Below, piece by piece: positions 19,624 to 28,861 of a DNA stretch of 64,000 nucleotides. Origin of the DNA: Streptomyces phaeolivaceus (GTDB lineage Bacteria; Actinomycetota; Actinomycetes; Streptomycetales; Streptomycetaceae); the NCBI RefSeq assembly GCF_009184865.1, contig NZ_CP045096.1, positions 6,634,001 to 6,698,000 on the forward strand, written 5' to 3'. The notes beneath the pieces were generated by a model, which worked only from the letters and a program-made list of their open reading frames with translations, did no database searches and was not told where the DNA came from. Position numbers and translations under genes: made by a program. How positions within the stretch are numbered: position 1 is the stretch's first letter; each line of letters starts with the position of its first letter.

Positions 19624-20331
19624 CTACTTCTCCAGGTCGTCGAGCGCGCCCAACTGCCCCATCAGCCCCAGCCGGTCGTACTCCCACCAGCCCTCGACGA
19701 TCTTCCCTTCGGAAGAGCACCGCTGCACGTACGTCCCCGTCATCCGGACCCTCCGCCCACTGCCCGGAATTCCGAGGAAGTCCCCGTGGTGGGTCGCGTT
19801 CCAGGTCCACCTCGTGCAGACCCGGTCACCCTGGGCGATCTGGTCCTCCACGGTGAACTCGAAGTCGAACCCGCCCCGCCACATCTCGACGGTCCGCCGG
19901 AACGCGTCCATCCCGATCGCGTCCGGCTCGTCGGAGGGAACGTGGTCGTGATAGTCCTCCACGAGCAGATCGTCGAGCGGCGGCAGTTCGCCCTCCGAGG
20001 CGATGGTCGCCAGGAACCGCCGCGCGGTGGCCGCGTACAACTGCTCGTCGCGCACCACGTCCAGATCCGTGAACGTGGGCACCTCGTCGCACAGCGCCAC
20101 CATCTCCTGGAAGATCCGGTCCGTCTCCGGCAGCTTGGAGTTCCGCATCGCCTCCTCGTACGACGGAAACTCCACGATCTCCACGAAGTGCGCCCCGTCC
20201 GACCGGTCCTTCCCGATCACACTGTGCGTCGCCGTCCGCCTGCCCCTGGTCTGCTCGACCCAGTTCTCCATCAGCCGGTTCATCTCATCGAACCGACTGG
20301 TCCTGCAGTCGATGAGCTGCATGAATGTCAT
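19624..20331 (-). CDS. SnoaL-like ester cyclase with N-terminal ferredoxin-like domain
   Basis: The 235-residue protein starts at ATG 20331, nine bases after GGAGG. Residues 1-100 look like a small alpha-beta domain seen in NIPSNAP/antibiotic-monooxygenase-like proteins (MQLIDCRTSRFDEMNRLMENW…FVEIVEFPSYEEAM). Residues from about 105 form a SnoaL-like cone fold with the typical DYHDHVPSDEP, FDFEFTVEDQIAQGDRV and GIPGSGRRVRMTG blocks. Members cyclise or bind small polyketide-like molecules, but most chromosomal copies have no known substrate. It converges on groEL1. Confidence 0.78.
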   Translation of the reverse strand: MTFMQLIDCRTSRFDEMNRLMENWVEQTRGRRTATHSVIGKDRSDGAHFVEIVEFPSYEEAMRNSKLPETDRIFQEMVALCDEVPTFTDLDVVRDEQLYAATARRFLATIASEGELPPLDDLLVEDYHDHVPSDEPDAIGMDAFRRTVEMWRGGFDFEFTVEDQIAQGDRVCTRWTWNATHHGDFLGIPGSGRRVRMTGTYVQRCSSEGKIVEGWWEYDRLGLMGQLGALDDLEK

Positions 20332-20422
20332 GATGCGCCGCCTCCGACCCCCCTGGGTCCGGATGAACGACTCCATTGTCCCGCGACGCCCTCCGCCTCA
20401 CCCGCCGACGCCGCGACCACGG

Positions 20423-21196
20423 CTACTGCGGCCCGTACTTCCGCCCCGTCTTCGAGCTGATCCCGCCCAGCAGCCCGCGCGGTACCACCTTCACCACGCC
20501 CATCAGGGCCTTGTAGCGGGGGTCGGGGATGGAGACGGTTCTGCCGCGGGAGAGGTCGGTGAGGGCGGCGGTGACGAGTTTGTCGGCGTCGAGCCACATC
20601 CAGGACGGGATGTTGTCGGTGCCCATGCCGGCCCGGTCGTGGAACTCGGTGCGGACGAAGCCGGGGCACAGGGCCATGAGACGGACCCCGGTGCCGGCCA
20701 GATCACGCGCCGCGCCCTGGGTGAACTGCACGACCCAAGCCTTCGACGCCCCGTACGTGCCGCGCGGCACGAACGCCGCGACCGACGCCACGTTCACCAC
20801 ACCGCCCCGGCCCCGCTCCCGCATGGCCTCCGTCGCCGCCGACGTCAGACGCAGCACCGCCTCGCAGTGCACCTTGAGCATTCGCAGCTCATCGGCCATG
20901 GAGACATCGAGATAGCGGCCCTTGTTGCCGAAGCCGGCGTTGTTGATCAGCAGATCGACCGGGTTCCTGCGGTCGGCCAGCCGCCCCGCCACCGCCTCGA
21001 TGCCGTCGTCCGTCGCGAGGTCGGCCGTCAGCACCTCCGCCTCGATGCCGTGCCGGTCGTGCAGTTCGGTCGCCTGCTCCCGCAGCCGCTTGGTGTCGCG
21101 CGCCACCAGCACCAGGTTGTGCCCGTCCGCCGCCAGCCGCCGCGCGAACGCGGCACCGATCCCCGCGGTCGATCCCGTAATCAGAGCCGTTGTCAT
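20423..21196 (-). CDS. Short-chain dehydrogenase/reductase
   Basis: This 257-residue SDR has the NAD(P)-binding TGSTAGIGAAFARRLA motif near residues 7-22, the NNAG motif near 85, a catalytic Ser in NVASVAAF and the YGASKAWV active-site motif (Tyr-x3-Lys). Start ATG 21196 is chosen because the nucleotide-binding strand begins at once. The C-terminal RYKALMGVVKVVPRGLLGG stretch resembles fatty-acyl or ketoreductase-like SDRs anchored near membranes. The substrate is unknown. Confidence 0.88.
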   Translation of the reverse strand: MTTALITGSTAGIGAAFARRLAADGHNLVLVARDTKRLREQATELHDRHGIEAEVLTADLATDDGIEAVAGRLADRRNPVDLLINNAGFGNKGRYLDVSMADELRMLKVHCEAVLRLTSAATEAMRERGRGGVVNVASVAAFVPRGTYGASKAWVVQFTQGAARDLAGTGVRLMALCPGFVRTEFHDRAGMGTDNIPSWMWLDADKLVTAALTDLSRGRTVSIPDPRYKALMGVVKVVPRGLLGGISSKTGRKYGPQ

Positions 21197-21329
21197 GGCG
21201 CAAGCGTAGTGACCGGGACTGTGCGCATCCGTTTGCTCCACCGCACGTTCACCAGCGGCTTCGGGGACCTCTCCCCGAACACCCGCACCGGCACGGCGGC
21301 TTCACACGCCCCTCTCCCCGACCGGCCCG

Positions 21330-21995
21330 TCACCCCTGTGCCGCCACGTACTTCCGCGCGATCTCCCGCAGCTCCGGATGCAGTGCCTCACCCGCCTCCA
21401 ACAGCCTTGGCAGCAGGCTGCGTTGGTTCATCGTGGCGCGGAACGAGAGAGCCACGGTGATGTCGTGGTCGGGGCGGTGGACGATCTCGATCGGATCGCC
21501 CGCGCGGATCTCGCCCGCCCGGATCACCCGCAGATACGCTCCCGGCGCGCCCTGCTGAGTGAAGCGCTTGACCCAGCCCGGCTCACCCAGATGCTGCTGG
21601 AAGGTGAGACACGGGACGCGGCCGGAGGTGATCTCCAGGATCACCTCGGAGCCGATCCGCCAGCGCTCGCCGATGAGCGCGCCGGAGACATCGACGCCCT
21701 CGGTGGTGAGGTTCTCGCCGAAGGCCCCGTTCGGCAGCGCACGCTCCAGTTCGCGCTCCCAGCCGTCCAGGTCCTCGCGGGCGAAGGCGTAGACCGCCTG
21801 GTCGTCGCCGCCGTGGTGCTCGGTGTTGCACACCGCGTCCCCGGCCACCCCGCTCGCGCCGACCCCCTTCGGCCCAGGCGCGAACACCCGCACCGGCCCG
21901 TCCACCGGCCGCTTGTCGATGCCCGTGAACCGCTTCGACTCCACCACGACGTCGACGGCCTTGGGGCGTCCCACATTCAGTGACAGAAGCTTCAT
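21330..21995 (-). CDS. MOSC-domain protein (YiiM-like)
   Basis: The protein has 221 residues. It contains the MOSC core: VFAPGPKGVGASGVAGD, a QAVYAFAREDLDGWE stretch, FGENLTTEGVDVSGALIGERW and the cysteine-bearing GRVPCLTFQQHLGEPGW block near residues 130-146. MOSC domains carry sulfur or reduce N-hydroxylated compounds with molybdenum cofactor; YiiM-type proteins act on N-hydroxylated purine analogues. The gene is divergent from the following LysR regulator, which may control it. Confidence 0.88.
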   Translation of the reverse strand: MKLLSLNVGRPKAVDVVVESKRFTGIDKRPVDGPVRVFAPGPKGVGASGVAGDAVCNTEHHGGDDQAVYAFAREDLDGWERELERALPNGAFGENLTTEGVDVSGALIGERWRIGSEVILEITSGRVPCLTFQQHLGEPGWVKRFTQQGAPGAYLRVIRAGEIRAGDPIEIVHRPDHDITVALSFRATMNQRSLLPRLLEAGEALHPELREIARKYVAAQG

Positions 21996-22076
21996 ACGGG
22001 CACGGTAGGCGGCCGAGGGTCAAAGCGTCGACGCGATATTCGGAACGGTGTCCAAGCTCCGCTTATGCTCGGTCCC

Positions 22077-23027
22077 GTGATCGAGGCCCGCCATCTCCGT
22101 GTCCTGCGCGCCGTCGCCGCCACCGGCTCCTTCTCGGCGGCCGGACGCGAACTCGGCTGCACCCAGCCCGCCGTCAGCCAGCAGATCAAGGCGCTCGAAT
22201 CCTCCGTCGGCACCCCGCTGCTGGTCCGCGGCGCCCGGGAGATGCGGCTGACCCAGGCGGGCGAGGCCCTGGTGCGGCACGCGGCCGGGATCCTCGCCGG
22301 ACTCACCGCGGCCGAGGAGGAGGTCGCCGCCATCGCCGGGCTGCGCGCCGGGCGGGTCCGTCTGGTCTCCTTCCCCAGCGGCAGTTCCACCCTCGTCCCC
22401 ACCGCCCTGGCCGCCCTGCGCGCCGACCACCCCGGCACCCGGGTCTCCCTGGAGGAGGCCGAACCCCCGCGCTCGGTCGAACTCCTCCGCGAGGGCGACT
22501 GCGACATCGCGCTCGCCTTCCGCTACGAGGGCGCGGAGGAGAAGGAGGGGAAGGGGGAGAAGGAGCGGAAGGGGGAGAAGAGGGAGAAGGGGAAGGTGGG
22601 GGAGTGGGACGAGCTGGTCGTGCGTCCGCTGCTCATGGACCGGCTCGTCGGCCTCGTACCCGAGGGGCACCGGCTGGCGCGTACGGCGTCCGTCGGCATC
22701 GGGGAACTCGCCGGGGAACCCTGGATCGCCGGCTGCCCGCGCTGCCGGGGGCAATTGGTGCGAGTGTGCGAGAGCGCGGGCTTCACGCCCCGTATCGACT
22801 TCGCGACCGACGACTACCCGGCGGTGGTCGGTCTGGTGGGCGCGGGCCTCGGCGTCGCCGTCCTGCCGGAGCTGGCCATCGGGTCCGTACGCACCGAGGG
22901 GGTGCGGACGGTGGCGGTCGAGCCGGCGGTGCGCCGGGAGATCGTGGCGCTCACGCTGCCGGACCTGGCTCTGGTGCCGGCGGTCGCGGCGACGCTGGAC
23001 CGGCTGGCCGGAGCGGCCGAGCGGTAG
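22077..23027 (+). CDS. LysR-family transcriptional regulator with Lys/Glu-rich insertion
   Basis: The protein has about 316 residues from GTG 22077 (MIEARHLRVLRAV by family likeness); ATG 22065 is an alternative four codons earlier. The LysR helix-turn-helix is at residues 14-60 (GSFSAAGRELGCTQPAVSQQIKALE). The effector-binding domain follows, with the usual GLVPEGHRLA and VLPELAI blocks. Between CDIALAFRYEG and DELVVRPL there is an insertion of about 25 residues made almost only of Glu, Lys and Gly, encoded by an almost pure purine tract at about 22532-22610. The regulator is divergent from the MOSC gene. Confidence 0.87.
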   Translation: MIEARHLRVLRAVAATGSFSAAGRELGCTQPAVSQQIKALESSVGTPLLVRGAREMRLTQAGEALVRHAAGILAGLTAAEEEVAAIAGLRAGRVRLVSFPSGSSTLVPTALAALRADHPGTRVSLEEAEPPRSVELLREGDCDIALAFRYEGAEEKEGKGEKERKGEKREKGKVGEWDELVVRPLLMDRLVGLVPEGHRLARTASVGIGELAGEPWIAGCPRCRGQLVRVCESAGFTPRIDFATDDYPAVVGLVGAGLGVAVLPELAIGSVRTEGVRTVAVEPAVRREIVALTLPDLALVPAVAATLDRLAGAAER

Positions 23028-23066
23028 CGCGGCGGCGCGCACGCCCGCCTCAGAAAAAACGTTCCT

Positions 23067-23402
23067 TCAGGTGTTCGAACCGGTGTCGCCCCCCGGTGCG
23101 GACGCGGACGCCGTCACCAGCCGGTGGCGCGCCCTGCCCATGAGTTCCTCGCGCTCGTCCTCGGTCAGCCCGCCCCACACGCCGTACGGCTCGCGCACCG
23201 CGAGGGCGTGGGCCGCGCACTGCGCGCGGACCGGGCATCTCATGCAGACCTCTTTGGCCGAGTTCTCACGAGCGCTCCGTGCCGCACCGCGTTCTCCTTC
23301 GGGGTGGAAGAAGAGTGAGCTGTCCACCCCGCGGCAGGCCGCGAGGAGCTGCCAGTCCCACAGATCAGCGTTCGGACCGGGAAGGCGGGAGAAATCTGCC
23401 AT
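23067..23402 (-). CDS. whiD: WhiB-family iron-sulfur regulator WhiD
   Basis: The 111-residue protein matches Streptomyces WhiD almost residue for residue as I remember it (MADFSRLPGPNADLWDWQLLAACRG). The four [4Fe-4S] ligands are Cys23, Cys53, Cys56 and Cys62, followed by the GVWGG turn (74-78) and a basic C-terminal helix (GRARHRL). WhiD is needed for late sporulation and spore maturation; its cluster senses oxygen or nitric oxide. The ribosome site AGGGGA lies upstream of ATG 23402. It is divergent from bldM. Its mycobacterial counterpart in the same neighbourhood is WhiB3. Confidence 0.96.
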   Translation of the reverse strand: MADFSRLPGPNADLWDWQLLAACRGVDSSLFFHPEGERGAARSARENSAKEVCMRCPVRAQCAAHALAVREPYGVWGGLTEDEREELMGRARHRLVTASASAPGGDTGSNT

Positions 23403-23631
23403 TACGTGTCCCCTTGTTGCCGTTCTGGTAGGAGATGTTGCCCATGACCGTACATCGACTATCTAAGGAGATGAAAATATGACTCATTGCGAATCTAGCC
23501 TCAGACACCAACAAATGGGAAGAAAAACGGCTGAATGGGGCATAGGTTGTGGTGAAACGTTGAGGGTCCGTTGTGCATGTCTGCACCGTGTGCGCGCCCT
23601 CACGTAGAGTGCCGAAGGTGACCAGCCATCC

Positions 23632-23659
23632 CGTAACTCTTTCGAGTGACCGTCGTTGA
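23632..23659 (+). promoter_or_regulatory. Candidate sigma-BldN promoter of bldM
   Basis: CGTAAC at 23632-23637 and CGTTGA at 23654-23659 are separated by 16 bases and lie about 135 bases before bldM. These hexamers match, from memory, the -35 and -10 elements of the sigma-BldN-dependent bldMp1 promoter of S. coelicolor. The 391-base whiD-bldM gap otherwise contains no gene. Confidence 0.7.
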
Positions 23660-23794
23660 GACGGGCGGAGGCGGTTGAAAGAACAAGCGCTCGGGCAGGC
23701 GTTCGTGTCCGCTCGTGAGTGTCGACCGCACAGGTGACGATTTCGTACCAGCCTGGAGGCTCAAGGTGACGCGCATCAGCTGCGGAGGGCGGCC

Positions 23795-24406
23795 ATGACA
23801 TCCGTCCTCGTCTGCGACGACTCCCCGCTTGCCCGAGAGGCGCTGCGCCGCGCGGTGGCCACCGTGCCCGGCGTCGAGCGCGTGACCACGGCGGCCAACG
23901 GCGAGGAAGTCCTCCGCCGCTGGGGGGCCGACCGCTCGGACCTGATTCTGATGGACGTACGCATGCCCGGTCTGGGCGGCGTCGAGACCGTACGGCGGCT
24001 GCTCTCGGCCGACCCCGGGGCACGCATCATCATGCTCACCGTCGCCGAGGACCTGGACGGTGTGGCCCTCGCGGTCGCCGCCGGCGCCCGGGGCTATCTG
24101 CACAAGGACGCCTCCCGCGCGGAGCTGCGGGCCACGGTGACGCAGGCCCTCGCCGACCCGACCTGGCGACTCGCCCCGCGCCGGTTGCGCTCCGCCGAGA
24201 TGGGCGCCGCGCCCACGCTCACCGCGCGCGAGATCCAGGTGCTGGAGGGCATGAGCCACGGGCGTTCCAACGCCGAGATCGGTCGCGAGCTGTTCCTCTC
24301 CGAGGACACCGTCAAGACCCACGCCCGGCGCCTGTTCAAGAAGCTCGGCGCCTCGGACCGCGCGCACGCGGTGGCGCTCGGCTTCCGCTGGGGCCTGGTT
24401 CGCTAG
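23795..24406 (+). CDS. bldM: Orphan response regulator BldM
   Basis: This 203-residue NarL/FixJ-type regulator has a receiver domain (residues 1-120, acidic pair Asp8/Asp9, phosphoacceptor-position Asp54 in LILMDVRMPG) and a LuxR-type helix-turn-helix near 140-195 (LTAREIQVLEGMSHGRSNAEIG…TVKTHARRLFKKLGA). No sensor kinase gene is adjacent. BldM controls aerial growth and sporulation in Streptomyces. As known from S. coelicolor and S. venezuelae, it acts as a homodimer or as a heterodimer with WhiI, and does not need phosphorylation of Asp54. The candidate sigma-BldN promoter upstream fits that cascade. Confidence 0.96.
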   Translation: MTSVLVCDDSPLAREALRRAVATVPGVERVTTAANGEEVLRRWGADRSDLILMDVRMPGLGGVETVRRLLSADPGARIIMLTVAEDLDGVALAVAAGARGYLHKDASRAELRATVTQALADPTWRLAPRRLRSAEMGAAPTLTAREIQVLEGMSHGRSNAEIGRELFLSEDTVKTHARRLFKKLGASDRAHAVALGFRWGLVR

Positions 24407-24432
24407 GTGAGCCGCGACGGGGGTTCGGGAAT

Positions 24433-24458
24433 CCCCGCCTGCCGCGAGGCGGGCGGGG
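24433..24458 (+). terminator. Hairpin after bldM
   Basis: CCCCGCCTGCC pairs with GGCGGGCGGGG (one mismatch) across a GCGA tetraloop, 27 bases after the bldM stop. No U-run follows. It is a likely transcript end between bldM and sigD. Confidence 0.6.
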
Positions 24459-24608
24459 GCGCTTACCGCCAGGTGAGCCGGGGTGCTCACGCCGGGGTGA
24501 GCGCGCCCGCGCGGGTGCCCGCTGCTCGTTTCGCCGCGGATGCCGCATCCTTGAGGTGTGGAGTTCCTCGGGGAGCAGTCGAACGAGCGGGAGGGGAGGG
24601 CGCAGGAG

Positions 24609-25274
24609 ATGACTTCCGGCGCGCCTGCTCATAACGCTTCGGTGCACAACCATGGACGTGGCGCCACGGACCGGACGGCCGCAAGGCACCATGGACCGAT
24701 GCGCGACGACGAGACGACAGTGATCGGTGCGCTCGTGCATCGCGCGGTCGACGGGGACGAGCAGGCCACGCACGATCTGCTCGCCCATGTCCACCCCCTG
24801 GCGCTGCGCTACTGCCGCACCCGGCTGTCCCGGCTGCCCGGCGGCGCACGGCACTTCGTGGAGGACCTGGCGCAGGAGGTCTGTGTCGCCGTTCTCCTCG
24901 CGCTGCCGCGCTACAAGGACACCGGCCGGCCGTTCGAGGCGTTCGTCTTCGCCATCGCCGGCCACAAGGTCGCCGACCTGCAGCGCGCCGCGATGCGCCA
25001 CCCCGGGTCGACGGCAGTGCCCTCCGACGAGATGCCGGAGCGCCCCGACGACTCCCTGGGCCCCGAGGAACGCGCCCTGCTCAGCAGCGACGCCGAGTGG
25101 GCCAAGAAACTCCTGGCCAACCTCCCCGAGAACCAGCGGGAGCTGCTGCTGCTGCGTATCGCGGTGGGGCTCACCGCCGAGGAGACCGGACAGATGCTGG
25201 GCATGTCACCGGGCGCGGTCCGGGTCGCCCAGCACCGGGCGCTCAGCAGACTCCGGGCGCTGGCGGAGCAGTAG
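24609..25274 (+). CDS. sigD: ECF RNA polymerase sigma factor SigD
   Basis: With ATG 24609 (GGAGGG eight bases upstream) it has 221 residues; ATG 24699, at MRDDET, is an alternative giving 191 residues and may be the true core start. Region 2 ([22 protein letters not shown], then [18 protein letters not shown]) and region 4 ([45 protein letters not shown]) are complete. It corresponds to mycobacterial SigD by sequence type and by position beside whiB and guaB. In M. tuberculosis sigD is followed by an anti-sigma gene; here guaB follows directly and no anti-sigma gene is seen. Confidence 0.9.
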   Translation: MTSGAPAHNASVHNHGRGATDRTAARHHGPMRDDETTVIGALVHRAVDGDEQATHDLLAHVHPLALRYCRTRLSRLPGGARHFVEDLAQEVCVAVLLALPRYKDTGRPFEAFVFAIAGHKVADLQRAAMRHPGSTAVPSDEMPERPDDSLGPEERALLSSDAEWAKKLLANLPENQRELLLLRIAVGLTAEETGQMLGMSPGAVRVAQHRALSRLRALAEQ

Positions 25275-25299
25275 CCGCACCAGCCCCACGGCTCCACAG

Positions 25300-25331
25300 G
25301 GCGCCCCGCGTGAACAGGCGGGGCGCCTTTT
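25300..25331 (+). terminator. Intrinsic terminator after sigD
   Basis: A perfect 10-bp stem (GGCGCCCCGC / GCGGGGCGCC) with an 8-base loop is followed by TTTT, 25 bases after the sigD stop. It separates sigD from guaB. Confidence 0.88.
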
Positions 25332-25398
25332 CCGTACGAACATACGAAGCCCGGCCGTACTTCGTACCGTGGAATGTGTGCCCCGTGCTTCCCGTTAG

Positions 25399-26946
<1,548 letters not shown>

Positions 26947-26988
26947 CAGCCGCGAGTAACAGTCGCAGGTAGTCGGCACACTGCTCCA

Positions 26989-27017
26989 GGGCGGTTCCGG
27001 GGACTCCGGAACCGCCC
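26989..27017 (+). terminator. Hairpin terminator after guaB
   Basis: A perfect 12-bp stem (GGGCGGTTCCGG / CCGGAACCGCCC) with a 5-base loop lies 42 bases after guaB. No U-run is visible. It probably limits read-through into guaB3. Confidence 0.78.
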
Positions 27018-27076
27018 TCGGCGTGCCCGTCGGCGATACTGGTAGACGCTGAACGCATCAGGGAAAGGCCACAGAC

Positions 27077-28201
27077 GTGACTGAGATCGAGATCGGGCGC
27101 GGCAAGCGCGGCCGCCGGGCGTACGCCTTCGACGACATCGCCGTCGTCCCCAGCCGCCGTACGCGGGACCCGAAGGAGGTCTCGATCGCCTGGCAGATCG
27201 ACGCCTACCGCTTCGAGCTGCCGTTCCTGGCCGCCCCGATGGACTCGGTCGTCTCCCCGGCCACCGCGATCCGCATCGGCGAGCTGGGCGGCCTCGGCGT
27301 CCTCAACCTCGAAGGGCTGTGGACGCGGTACGAGGACCCGCAGCCGCTGCTCGACGAGATCACCGGGCTGCCCGACGAGGCCGCGACCCGCCGCCTCCAG
27401 GAGATCTACGCCGCTCCCATCAAGGAGGAGCTGATCGGGCAGCGCATCAAGGAGGTGCGCGACTCGGGCGTCGTGACCGCCGCCGCGCTCTCGCCGCAGC
27501 GCACCGCCCAGTTCTCCAAGGCCGTCGTGGACGCGGGCGTCGACATCTTCGTCATCCGGGGTACGACCGTGTCGGCGGAGCATGTCTCCGGTTCGCACGA
27601 GCCGCTGAACCTGAAGCAGTTCATCTACGAGCTGGACGTCCCCGTGATCGTCGGCGGCTGCGCCACCTACACGGCCGCCCTGCACCTGATGCGCACCGGC
27701 GCGGCCGGTGTCCTCGTCGGCTTCGGCGGCGGCGCGGCGCACACCACGCGCAACGTCCTCGGCATCCGGGTCCCGATGGCGACCGCGGTGGCCGATGTCG
27801 CCGCCGCCCGCCGGGACTACATGGACGAGTCCGGCGGCCGGTACGTCCACGTCATCGCGGACGGCGGTGTCGGCTGGTCCGGCGACATCCCCAAGGCGAT
27901 CGCCTGCGGCGCGGACGCGGTGATGATGGGCTCCCCGCTGGCCCGCGCCACGGACGCGCCCGGCAAGGGCAACCACTGGGGCATGGAAGCGGTGAACGAG
28001 GAGCTGCCGCGCGGCAAGAAGGTCGACCTGGGGACTGTGGGGACGATCGAGGAGGTCCTCACCGGGCCCTCCCACACGCCCGACGGCTCCATGAACCTCT
28101 TCGGCGCGCTGCGGCGGGCGATGGCCACGACCGGGTACAGCGAACTGAAGGAGTTCCAGCGGGTCGAGGTCACGGTGGCGGACTCGCAGCACATGCGGTG
28201 A
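27077..28201 (+). CDS. guaB3: GuaB3-family IMP dehydrogenase-related protein
   Basis: This is a 374-residue TIM-barrel protein of the IMPDH/GMPR superfamily. It lacks the CBS pair and is typical in length for the actinobacterial GuaB3 group. The phosphate-binding loops are recognisable (VIADGGVGWSGDIPKAIACGADAVMMG). At the position of the IMPDH catalytic loop it reads GFGGGAAHTTR, with His222 where IMPDH has cysteine, so ordinary IMPDH chemistry looks impossible. In mycobacteria only GuaB2 shows IMPDH activity. A cyanobacterial GuaB3 has, as I recall, been reported as a GMP reductase. The role here is open. It lies between guaB and a strong terminator. Confidence 0.9.
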   Translation: MTEIEIGRGKRGRRAYAFDDIAVVPSRRTRDPKEVSIAWQIDAYRFELPFLAAPMDSVVSPATAIRIGELGGLGVLNLEGLWTRYEDPQPLLDEITGLPDEAATRRLQEIYAAPIKEELIGQRIKEVRDSGVVTAAALSPQRTAQFSKAVVDAGVDIFVIRGTTVSAEHVSGSHEPLNLKQFIYELDVPVIVGGCATYTAALHLMRTGAAGVLVGFGGGAAHTTRNVLGIRVPMATAVADVAAARRDYMDESGGRYVHVIADGGVGWSGDIPKAIACGADAVMMGSPLARATDAPGKGNHWGMEAVNEELPRGKKVDLGTVGTIEEVLTGPSHTPDGSMNLFGALRRAMATTGYSELKEFQRVEVTVADSQHMR

Positions 28202-28233
28202 CGTGACGCCGCGCTCGGCTTGAGCGGGGTTCG

Positions 28234-28267
28234 GGGCTCGGTCGCCTTCGGGTGACCGGGCCCTTTT
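28234..28267 (+). terminator. Intrinsic terminator after guaB3
   Basis: GGGCTCGGTCGCC pairs with GGTGACCGGGCCC (two G-U pairs) around a TTCG tetraloop, followed by TTTT, 33 bases after the guaB3 stop. It is a textbook intrinsic terminator. Confidence 0.92.
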
Positions 28268-28596
28268 GTGTGCCCAAGTGGGGTGGTGGGGGCGTGAGTT
28301 GTGGGCGTGGGGGCGCGTGGGGGTGTTGGGGACGAATGTGGGCCGAATGGGCGTAGCCGGGCGATAGCGTTCGTGTCCGGCGCCCCAGTTCGGCTGGGAG
28401 CCCCCTTCCAAGGACCTGGTCCGGACCCCGCCCTCGGGGCCCGGCCCGATTCCGACGGACCGCCTACCGGGTCAATGGGCGGTGTCGTGGAAGGGGGCGC
28501 CCATGGGACGTCACCGCAAGCCCACCCGCTGGGACCGAGTCCGTCTTCGGATGGTGAAGTGCCGGAGGAGGTGGATTTTGCGGCTTTTCGGATGGT

Positions 28597-28786
28597 GAGT
28601 GTCCGCCCCTATACCAACTAGGGGCGGACACTCCGTGAACCATCCAGGAGCCTGCCGCAGTACCCCCTGCGGTGGGCTCCACCTTGTTGGTGAGATGTTG
28701 AGCGGCCGTCCCCATACGGACTAGGGGCGGACACTCCGTGATCCATCCAGGAGCCTGCCGCAGGGCCTACTACGGTGGGCTTCACC
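28597..28786. repeat. Tandem 103-bp repeat carrying hairpins
   Basis: Two units start at 28597 and 28700. Each begins with a hairpin: in unit 1 a perfect 15-bp stem (28597-28611 / 28619-28633, 7-base loop), in unit 2 a degraded left arm opposite an intact right arm. Each then continues with about 66 bases of near-identical sequence (I count 7 differences between 28618-28683 and 28721-28786). The whole 28268-28861 gap between guaB3 and the convergent dehydrogenase gene contains no supportable gene. The hairpins could be terminators for either strand. Confidence 0.75.
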
Positions 28787-28861
28787 TGTTCCGTACGGTA
28801 CCGGGGTGGGGCGCCGTCTGCCACCAGCCCCGGAGGCCGGGGCTGTGTCGCGCGCCCCCTC

